Source of the DNA: G963556115 sp963677015
Lineage (GTDB): Bacteria > Planctomycetota > SZUA-567
Direction: 5' to 3'
Assembly: GCA_963677015.1 (NCBI GenBank)
Contig: OY781533.1
Span: 3,472,001 to 3,536,000 of the forward strand
DNA length: 64,000 nucleotides
Part shown: positions 18,429 through 26,095 of the stretch, in pieces
Layout of the letters: the number at the start of each line of letters is the position of its first letter
How positions within the stretch are numbered: the first letter of the stretch is position 1
Program-made: the position numbers and the translations under genes
The notes under the pieces: model-generated
What the model was told of the DNA's origin: nothing
Databases searched by the model: none
The model's input: only the letters and a program-made list of their open reading frames with translations

Positions 18429-20954
18429 CTACTGCAGAAGTGTTAGAGCATTCTGTGCCAGCTGATTAGCCTGAGCCAGCATTGAAGTTCCAGCTTGAAC
18501 CATAACCTGATTCTTGGAGAACTCGGTTGATTCATATGCCATATCAGCATCACGGATATAGCTCTCGGTCTTAGTAATGTTCTCAACCGCAACAGAAAGA
18601 CTGTTAGCATTGGTTTCAAGCATATTAGACTGAAAAGCACCGATATCGGCACGCAGATCAGAGACATCACTTATTGCCTGATCAATAATAGCCATTGCCT
18701 TTACCGGATCCTCTGAAAGACTGGCCAGACCACCGGCAAGCATATCGGTAACAGTCAAGTATTTCTCGGATTCTACAGAAGAACCTTCGGTGAAAGCATC
18801 GCGGAAACGAACCTTGCCAAGCTGAACCGCAGTCATATCCTGAATAGAGAAGACTGTTCTTTCCTGATCACCTGCACCCTCACCCAGCTGGAACTGCATA
18901 CCACCGGTCCAGTCACCGAGAGTTTCAGTAGTACTTTTGAGTGCATGATTAACAAAATTATCATCCGCGTTATACATCTGACCTGCCCGAGATCCGAAAG
19001 AACCTATATCATAACCAACGGTAGCTATAGTTGTACAGCCAAGCGTTCCCTCATTAAAAACAAGATCCGCAGCCGCGTCAAGATTAGCCATAGAGCCCTT
19101 GGTGCCATCGAGAATAATCTGCTGTCCATTTACTGCAACCACAGCGTCACTGCCATAATCCGTGCGTTCCGCACCAGACAGTCCGGCATCTAGAAGGTTC
19201 GCACCGTCACGCTCGGTATAATAAGTAAACAGTGCGCCCTCACTCTGTTCAACCTTGATAAACTCATCAGAACCGTATTCCTGAGTTGAGAGGCGGACAC
19301 CCAGATTCTCAGAATTAACCACAGTTGTAAAATCCATATCATTATCGATAGTACCGAAATTAAGGGTTCCATACAGTCCTGAGGTTTCACCGCCGGAACC
19401 AACCTGAATGCCATATACCCGCACTGCACCACCGGCAGTCATACTCAAGGCATCACTCATGGCAACGAGATCCTCGTCACGCATTCTCTCATCTTTATAG
19501 ACAAACACCTGGGTAGCGTCACCGTCAGTGGTACTGGCATCACTGTCAAGATGAACCTTAAGGTAAAGTTTACCGGTATCAGAAGTATTATTTCCAAGAT
19601 CTATCCCGCTCATGTATGAACCGCTCTGCACAAACATAGAGGTAGTTCCATCGGTTGAAGACGCCTCTTCAAGCATTGAGAAATCAATACCATCCTCAAG
19701 CGTATCCTGATCCTCCTGCATATACGCAAGCTGAATTGTTGAGGTCATACCCGCAGTCATACCTGAAAGAGTAAGATTAAGATCACTTAGACCGGAATCA
19801 TTAAGAGCAATCATATTCAGACTGCCGGCAGAGGTATCAGCCTTCGCCAGTTCCATAGTCATCGCTTCATCTTTATAAAGTTTGAGTGTGGAATTATTGA
19901 CCATCTTGGCATAAACCCGACCGTAACCGTCACAGTTCACTCCTGGTACAACCGCAGTTGGATCACCCACGGCGATAGCAGTGATACCGCTGGTAGTTAT
20001 CTCACCCAGATTTGTCCGGTTAAATACATCTGCAGTACCTGAGACGTGGGCTGTAGTTTCATTGATATCCATAGTTGCAGAAGAGCTGACATCAACAGCG
20101 GTAGTGTTGCTGTCATAAATAAGATTCGCTTTAATACCGGTTGAATCAACTACAGAATTAACAGAACTTACAAGTTCTCCAAGATGAATACCCTTTGAAA
20201 AAGCCATACTCCGACTGCCAAGTGGTCCGGTAAGAATGAATGACTGATCTTTGCTGAGAGTATAATTATTATTCTCGGTATCACCCAGAACCGCCTGAAC
20301 CACCTCGGTAGAAGGAGAATTCTCAGGGGTTATTTCAAGATAGCCCTTCTGTGCCTGATTACCATTTGGTGAAGCCACACCATTCTCAAGGTTTACCCCT
20401 GAAAAATTGATATTCAGCTTGAAGTTATCGCGCTTGAAAATCTGTTTGATAGTAGTAAGATTGGTATCGAGAAGTTTGTGATCATTGGAATCTGTAACCA
20501 TGATGGAGCTGTCATAGCTAAGCTCTTTACCACCGTTGAGCAGAAACTGATCAGAAAATTTGGTTGTACGCGCAATGCGGTCAAGAGTCTGAATTGAGCT
20601 GTCAATCTCAGCCTGATCTGCAGCAACCTGCTCAGGAGCGGTTACGCCGTTGTTCGCTGCATGCACAGCGAGCTGCTTCATTTTGTTGAGGACATTACTC
20701 ATCTCACTCAAAGCACCTTCAGCAATACCAAGGACATTATTAGCTTCCTGAGTATTCTGAACCGCTCTAGTAAGACCATTGGTCTGCGCACGCAACTGCT
20801 CTGAAATGACAAGCCCTGAAGGATCATCTTTAGCAGTATTGATTTTGTAGCCTGTTGACAGGCGTTGAAGTGAACCGCTCATATTGCGGTTATTAATGTC
20901 TAGATTACGTTGAGTGCTGAAAGCATTCAAGTTATGGGCAACGATCATAGCCAT
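18429..20954 (-). CDS. fliC: Flagellin with very large central variable region
   Basis: An 841-residue flagellin, the filament subunit exported through the flagellar type III apparatus. The N-terminal D0/D1 part is classical (HNLNAFSTQRNLDINNRN, LSTGYKINTAKDDPSGL, about residues 1-150). The C-terminal D1/D0 part is too (DLRADIGAFQSNMLE, ending QANQLAQNALTLLQ). Between them about 580 residues form a threonine/serine/glycine-rich outer-domain region with no motif I recognise. E. coli FliC is about 500 residues, so the surface domains are unusually large. AAGGAGG precedes the ATG, and a sigma-28 promoter lies upstream. No other flagellar structural gene is in the window. Confidence 0.93.
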   Translation of the reverse strand: MAMIVAHNLNAFSTQRNLDINNRNMSGSLQRLSTGYKINTAKDDPSGLVISEQLRAQTNGLTRAVQNTQEANNVLGIAEGALSEMSNVLNKMKQLAVHAANNGVTAPEQVAADQAEIDSSIQTLDRIARTTKFSDQFLLNGGKELSYDSSIMVTDSNDHKLLDTNLTTIKQIFKRDNFKLNINFSGVNLENGVASPNGNQAQKGYLEITPENSPSTEVVQAVLGDTENNNYTLSKDQSFILTGPLGSRSMAFSKGIHLGELVSSVNSVVDSTGIKANLIYDSNTTAVDVSSSATMDINETTAHVSGTADVFNRTNLGEITTSGITAIAVGDPTAVVPGVNCDGYGRVYAKMVNNSTLKLYKDEAMTMELAKADTSAGSLNMIALNDSGLSDLNLTLSGMTAGMTSTIQLAYMQEDQDTLEDGIDFSMLEEASSTDGTTSMFVQSGSYMSGIDLGNNTSDTGKLYLKVHLDSDASTTDGDATQVFVYKDERMRDEDLVAMSDALSMTAGGAVRVYGIQVGSGGETSGLYGTLNFGTIDNDMDFTTVVNSENLGVRLSTQEYGSDEFIKVEQSEGALFTYYTERDGANLLDAGLSGAERTDYGSDAVVAVNGQQIILDGTKGSMANLDAAADLVFNEGTLGCTTIATVGYDIGSFGSRAGQMYNADDNFVNHALKSTTETLGDWTGGMQFQLGEGAGDQERTVFSIQDMTAVQLGKVRFRDAFTEGSSVESEKYLTVTDMLAGGLASLSEDPVKAMAIIDQAISDVSDLRADIGAFQSNMLETNANSLSVAVENITKTESYIRDADMAYESTEFSKNQVMVQAGTSMLAQANQLAQNALTLLQ

Positions 20955-21200
20955 GGTGATTTCCTCCTTGAAACCTGAAATTGGCTGAATAAAATGTCGG
21001 CGACGTCCAAGTCACCATGAGTTCAAATATACAAACGGTCGAACTCTAACCGTGTCACTTACATTGATTGGCAGATCAGATGCAAGCCGCTATCCTGTTA
21101 TTCCGTTGGCAGACAGTCAAACAGAATTTTCACACCATAGGCACATTTTCTCCATTTCAAGTTTTGTTCAATCATCTAAAACTCATAATATTCAACTTAC

Positions 21201-21227
21201 TAATCGGTAACCGGAAAAAAAACTTTA
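21201..21227 (-). promoter_or_regulatory. Sigma-28 (FliA) promoter of flagellin
   Basis: On the minus strand TAAAGTTT is followed after 11 bases by ACCGATTA, against the FliA consensus TAAAGTTT-N11-GCCGATAA. The spacing is exact and 14 of 16 positions match. It implies a leader of about 240 bases before the start at 20954. Confidence 0.8.
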
Positions 21228-21310
21228 TTATAAAAATAAATTTCCGCAAAATTTTCCGGCAAAAATTGCTATACCTAATATACAGTATATAAATATGATC
21301 TATAATAAGG

Positions 21311-22537
21311 TTACAGACTGCTCTCTGCGATTCTTTTAATCTCGGAAAATTCAAGACCGGTGATTTCCGCCGCCTTTTTACAATCTTCAAATTCCGCCTT
21401 CTTGGAAACAATCCGTCCCTTATACATCCCAAGCTTCACCTTTATCGGTTGCCCCTGTACCTTCACCTCTTCCAGAGCCCGTTCCAGCACACTCCGACCT
21501 ATCTCCAGAATTCTCATGCCCAGAGTCATACCACTGCCAAATATTATATTCTCAATATGTGAGCGATCCGAAGATCGCAGCAGCACAACCACCTCAAAAC
21601 CGGCCCGCGATTTTTTCATAATTGCCGGCAAGGCATAACTGTCAAGAACTCCAGCAGCACCAAGTTTTTCCTGGAGCAGCCCAAGTTCCTCACCGGTCAC
21701 ATCATCAACGGCAAAACGCATTTCAATAATACGGTCACTGACAACCGCAGTGGAAAGATCCTTATTATAGACAATTGCCCGCACAGCATTGACAACCCCT
21801 TCAAAATCCTTATCACCGGCACCATATCCGACACCGACAACATTACCACCGGCAAATTTATCATAAGTCTGACATAAGACCCCAAGTAGAGCCGCACCGG
21901 TAGGAGTCAACAACTCAGTCTCAATATTACCATTAAAAATCGGAATTGATTTCTTCTGAACAATTTTGAGTGTCGCCGGTGCCGGAACCGGCATCACCCC
22001 GTGCGCACAATTAATAGTACCGCTGCCAACTGCAACCTGACCGGCAGATACATAATCAACCCCCATGCTCTCCAGCGCCAGCAGCGAACCGATAACATCA
22101 ATCAGAGTATCAATACCGCTGACTTCGTGAAAATGCACCTCATCCTTGGAGACACCATGAATCTCAGCTTCCGCTTCAGCCAAAAGATTAAAAACTTCAA
22201 AGGCCTTCTCTTTAACGAACCCGCTCAATGCCGGATTATCCAGGACACGCAGCATATCCGCCAGATGACGATGTGCTCCATGTGAATGAGCAGAACCAGC
22301 ATGCTGATGTGTATGCCCGGCATGAGAATGAGTAATTTCTGAATTATCAATGACCTGTATTTTCTTTGCCATGATTCCGGAACGAACAACTTCGGATATA
22401 TCAATATCCCAATCCGCAAGCTCAAGCTTGCGTAATGAAGAGACCACATGCTCAAAATCAGCACCACAGTCCACCAGAGCACCAAAAATCATATCCCCGG
22501 CAGCACCACAGGGGAGTTCAAAGTGTAATCGACTCAT
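21311..22537 (-). CDS. larC: LarC, nickel pincer cofactor nickel-insertion protein
   Basis: A 408-residue LarC, which inserts nickel into the pyridinium-dithiocarboxylate pincer cofactor used by lactate racemase (LarA) and relatives. The start LHFELPCGAAGDMIFGAL is typical; a histidine-rich metal-binding segment (THSHAGHTHQHAG, then HSHGAHRH) lies at about residues 70-95; VHFHEVSGIDTLIDVIGS and TPTGAALLG follow. In some bacteria LarC is made through a frameshift between two halves; here the frame is continuous. No larA, larB or larE is in the window. It is transcribed 33 bases downstream of the UbiB-like gene. Confidence 0.9.
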   Translation of the reverse strand: MSRLHFELPCGAAGDMIFGALVDCGADFEHVVSSLRKLELADWDIDISEVVRSGIMAKKIQVIDNSEITHSHAGHTHQHAGSAHSHGAHRHLADMLRVLDNPALSGFVKEKAFEVFNLLAEAEAEIHGVSKDEVHFHEVSGIDTLIDVIGSLLALESMGVDYVSAGQVAVGSGTINCAHGVMPVPAPATLKIVQKKSIPIFNGNIETELLTPTGAALLGVLCQTYDKFAGGNVVGVGYGAGDKDFEGVVNAVRAIVYNKDLSTAVVSDRIIEMRFAVDDVTGEELGLLQEKLGAAGVLDSYALPAIMKKSRAGFEVVVLLRSSDRSHIENIIFGSGMTLGMRILEIGRSVLERALEEVKVQGQPIKVKLGMYKGRIVSKKAEFEDCKKAAEITGLEFSEIKRIAESSL

Positions 22538-22570
22538 ATTTACCTTTCAAAGCAACGCAGAGACATCCGG

Positions 22571-24283
22571 TCACAATCTTTTGCCCTTGAGAATCGCCCA
22601 GGCCAGCCAGAACCCCAGACAGAGAGCGGCAATATAGCCGCCACTTGCAATAATTGCAGAAATCGGCACACCAGTAAGAAATGGAACTTCAACCTTGTTA
22701 ACAAGTTCCGCACCGGAAGCAAGAATAATTGAACTGCCAAGAAGAATCGCACTGATAAGCAAGCCCAGTGTTATTCTGTTACTTGCCCGCTCCAACTGAG
22801 TACTTACTTCCTCCAGCCCTTCATGATGAAAAATAATTCTGGTCTTACCAGCTCTGGCCTTACCCATAAGATCCCGCAGATCTTCAGGTGTACGTTTTAG
22901 AAGATTGAAAAGACGGTAGAAATAAAAACCGAAAGACCAGGCCATGTCTTTGGGATCAAAGAACTCGGGGACTGTCTTTTTAAGAAACGGTTTTATAGCA
23001 GTAGTAATATCATAATCAGGGCAGACTTTGAGAATAACGCCCTGAATAGTAATAAAACTCTTGGTCAGCAATACAAAATCCCGCGGCAGAATCAGACCGT
23101 TGCGCCGGGCGATAGTTATCGCTTCATTTATCGCTCTGCCCAGATCTATCTTATCCATCGGCAAACCGTAATACCGTGTTATAAAGGTGGCAAACTCATT
23201 ACGGAAATCACGCAGATTGGTATGTTCGGAGACAACTCCAATAGTAGAGAAAAAATCGGTTACAACATCTATATCACCCCGGCTCAGAGCGATAAGCATT
23301 ATAATAAACTGCTTCTGCATATCCCCCGGGATCTGCCCGACCTGCCCATAATCAATAATAGCAAGACGCCCGTCTTCAAGAACAAATATATTCCCCGGAT
23401 GCGGATCCGAATGAAAAAAACCATAACGAAAATACTGTTTCAAAAAACACTCAGTAAGTTTTGCCGCAATATATTCCCCTTGCTCATGATTGGGGACCTT
23501 ATAGGTAGTAAGAGAACTTCCCTGCAATTCCTCGAGTACCAGAGTACTGTGAGTGACATAATCCCAGAATACTTTCGGTGCAACTATACTCCGGTCATCA
23601 GAGAGCTGTTCGGAAAACTTCTCGGTAAATGCGCCCTCGGTTATAAAGTCCAACTCCCGCTGCATGCTCTGAGAAAACTCGTCCACTACCATCTCAGGGC
23701 GCATTGTAGAGGTCTCCGGAAAATGCTTGACCAGCACTCCCGCCAGATATTTCAAGAGTGCCAGATCGTCTTTGACTATCTGATCGGTTCCCGGACGCTT
23801 TACCTTTATTACCACCTGTTCGCCGCTGAGCAGCACCGCCCGATGCACCTGACCGATACTGCCGCTGGCCAGGGCGGTCTCACTGACCGAAGCAAATACC
23901 ATATCCAGAGGTTTATCCAGACTTTTTTCAATAACTGTTTTTATCTGCAGAAACGAGAGCGGCTCAACATTCTCCTGAAGTTTGGAGAACGCTTCAATAT
24001 ATTCCGGCGGCATAATATCCGGGCGGGTTGCCAGAACCTGACCGAACTTGATAAAAGTAGCCCCTAATTCCTCAATAACCATGGTCAGACGATACGCATT
24101 ATTCATCCGGTTGCCATGCAAATCATCCGAAGAGGTAGCAGCCTTTATCCGCATCGAAGAAGGGAGCAGACTATCAAGGCCGGCATGAACCACCACATGG
24201 GCAAAGCCATGCTTGGTCAGGGTGACCAAAATCTCCCTAAGCCTTTTAAGATTCATAAACTTTCCGAAAATTCCCTTGATCAT
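22571..24283 (-). CDS. UbiB/ABC1/ADCK-family atypical kinase-like protein
   Basis: A 570-residue membrane-anchored member of the UbiB family. The family-specific KxGQ motif appears as TFIKFGQVLATRPD, followed by ASGSIGQVHRAVL, VVIKVKRPG with the ATP-binding lysine, FHSDPHPGNIF (catalytic loop) and AIIDYGQVGQ (DFG-like). Two hydrophobic helices lie at the C-terminus (LGLLISAILLGSSIILASG and the final segment). Family members support isoprenoid-quinone or lipid metabolism as ATPases rather than protein kinases. The ATG at 24283 has AGGAAGG upstream; an in-frame ATG at 24316 is less supported. Gap to larC is 33 bases. Confidence 0.85.
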   Translation of the reverse strand: MIKGIFGKFMNLKRLREILVTLTKHGFAHVVVHAGLDSLLPSSMRIKAATSSDDLHGNRMNNAYRLTMVIEELGATFIKFGQVLATRPDIMPPEYIEAFSKLQENVEPLSFLQIKTVIEKSLDKPLDMVFASVSETALASGSIGQVHRAVLLSGEQVVIKVKRPGTDQIVKDDLALLKYLAGVLVKHFPETSTMRPEMVVDEFSQSMQRELDFITEGAFTEKFSEQLSDDRSIVAPKVFWDYVTHSTLVLEELQGSSLTTYKVPNHEQGEYIAAKLTECFLKQYFRYGFFHSDPHPGNIFVLEDGRLAIIDYGQVGQIPGDMQKQFIIMLIALSRGDIDVVTDFFSTIGVVSEHTNLRDFRNEFATFITRYYGLPMDKIDLGRAINEAITIARRNGLILPRDFVLLTKSFITIQGVILKVCPDYDITTAIKPFLKKTVPEFFDPKDMAWSFGFYFYRLFNLLKRTPEDLRDLMGKARAGKTRIIFHHEGLEEVSTQLERASNRITLGLLISAILLGSSIILASGAELVNKVEVPFLTGVPISAIIASGGYIAALCLGFWLAWAILKGKRL

Positions 24284-24387
24284 AAAGAGCCCTTCCTGAT
24301 TAACCTCAGACGGCATTCAATAATTTATGGTTAAATGATATGCAGAAATAATTATAACTTTATTAGAATTAAATGCAACTCAAAGAG

Positions 24388-25785
24388 TTAATCAATAACA
24401 CGCATTTTCTCCCACTTGCCCCGCCGGTAACGGATATAAACAATCAGACCGCCAATACAGACATACCCGAAGAGTATCTGAAACAGAGTCCAGGGTCCGG
24501 CATCAAAAAACTTATGCGCGACATAACACGGCAGAGCAAATAGCAGCCAGCTGAGGCCGGTGATTACAATCATACAGAATCTGGTGTCCCCTGCTCCCTT
24601 GATGGCCCCGCTGAAGAGCAGAATGAAACCGTCAAAAAGGAAGAAAGCCAGAATATAATGGAGCATACTTTCAGCTATCTTATATACCTCCAGCGGATTT
24701 ATAACCCCGGTAAGCGGGAAAAACCCCATTATTTCATAAGGATAACTGAGAAACGCCGCCGCTATAATCCCGACATATGCCAGCATAACCAGCAGACAGT
24801 TCTTCACCGCCCGGCGTGCCAGCGGTATATTACCGGCACCCACACCCTGCCCGACAAATATCCCCGCAGTCACTCCGATACTGCTCACCGGAATAAACAT
24901 AATTGCATTGAAAGTAAAAGCAATCGTACTGGCAATACTTATCTGCTTACCCATAAGTGCCAGCAGATGAATAAAGACACTGAAGGTTGTCACATCCAAA
25001 CAAAACTGTATTCCGCTGGGAAGTCCGAACTTTACTACCCGCTTAAAAAGGCTGATAAAGAAAAATTTCCGCGGTAGCGTATTATAACGCACCCGATTCT
25101 TTCGGCACAGAAACATGGCAAAAGTAAAGACAAAACCGGAAACTCCCGAGACAACTGTACCGATAGCAGCCCCGGTAATACCCATATCCTTAATTCCCCA
25201 ACGCCCGAGTCCAATTGCTTCAAGACCGTCATCACCAAAGATCAGAATATAGTTGACTGCTATATTCACCAGAGAACTGAGCAGCTCCTGCACCGTCACC
25301 ATCCAGGTTTTTCCCCGGCCATTCCAGAAGGTCATAAGCGCATTGGTCATTATAAAAAAGACTGTCCCCAGACAGACAATTCTAAAATACGGAATCTCAA
25401 ACTCAACCTGCACCGGATTATGCCCCAACAACCGGAAAAACCAGCCGCCCCAGAAGTAACCGCTGCCGACGCATACTCCGCCTATCAGTGCCAGCAGCAT
25501 CCCCTGCCAGACAACGATTCCAACCCTCTTTTCTCGGTTAGCCCCTATATACTGCGCCACAAAACTGCTGATATAGCCGACAAAACCCAGCCAGAAACTG
25601 AACATGGTAAACCAGATCACTCCGGAAGAAAGAGAAGCGGCAAGTGCAAGCCCGTCATAATGTGAGAGCATAATTCTATCGGTGAAAACTTTGATAGCCA
25701 CCCCCGAACTTGCAAGCATCAGCGGCAGGGCAACTCTGATTATTTCTTTAATATTTCCTGATTTAAACTTATTGGATATACTCAT
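24388..25785 (-). CDS. MATE-family multidrug/Na+ antiporter
   Basis: A 465-residue membrane protein with about twelve hydrophobic segments arranged as two similar halves, as in MATE exporters, which expel cationic drugs or metabolites in exchange for Na+ or H+. Characteristic stretches are IIRVALPLMLASSGVAIKV, MLSHYDGLALAASLSSG near the first helices, and FIPVSSIGVTAGIFVGQGVGAG opening the second half. It ends about 100 bases upstream of the UbiB-like gene on the same strand. The substrate cannot be inferred. Confidence 0.85.
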   Translation of the reverse strand: MSISNKFKSGNIKEIIRVALPLMLASSGVAIKVFTDRIMLSHYDGLALAASLSSGVIWFTMFSFWLGFVGYISSFVAQYIGANREKRVGIVVWQGMLLALIGGVCVGSGYFWGGWFFRLLGHNPVQVEFEIPYFRIVCLGTVFFIMTNALMTFWNGRGKTWMVTVQELLSSLVNIAVNYILIFGDDGLEAIGLGRWGIKDMGITGAAIGTVVSGVSGFVFTFAMFLCRKNRVRYNTLPRKFFFISLFKRVVKFGLPSGIQFCLDVTTFSVFIHLLALMGKQISIASTIAFTFNAIMFIPVSSIGVTAGIFVGQGVGAGNIPLARRAVKNCLLVMLAYVGIIAAAFLSYPYEIMGFFPLTGVINPLEVYKIAESMLHYILAFFLFDGFILLFSGAIKGAGDTRFCMIVITGLSWLLFALPCYVAHKFFDAGPWTLFQILFGYVCIGGLIVYIRYRRGKWEKMRVID

Positions 25786-26095
25786 ATTTTCATTTTCCTA
25801 AACCACAATCGGATCTATTATCCCGAGTGAATTAATTGAGCAAACCATTATAAATAGTAATGACATTAAAACATTACAAAAAGTAATTAAAAAAATATTT
25901 TTGTATTAAAATCGTAAAAAAATCCAGCAATAAATTGGCAAATCTGTATAATGTAAAATGATCATACGGTTATTTATTCCGATGATTGATGTAAACATTA
26001 TGCCTCTGAATAGGGACGCATAATTAGCAAATTCGGTATTTGCAGGTATTTTCGAATTGCTCAGCGTTTTTACTCGAAAGGGAGAAATTTTGGAT
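25786..26095. other. Divergent intergenic region between MATE and clpC
   Basis: A 310-base AT-rich gap containing a perfect TATAAT at 25947-25952 facing clpC but no good -35 box at standard spacing. I see no CtsR-type heat-shock box or stable hairpin. Confidence 0.3.

Noticed and set aside
21069..21084. Sigma-54-like sequence TGGCAG-N-TGCA with correct spacing
   Set aside because: It points away from flagellin and no plus-strand gene follows it.
23222..24067. Long antisense frame within the UbiB-like gene (281 codons)
   Set aside because: It opposes a clear family member with intact motifs and encodes a low-complexity basic protein with no recognisable domain; it is a coding shadow.
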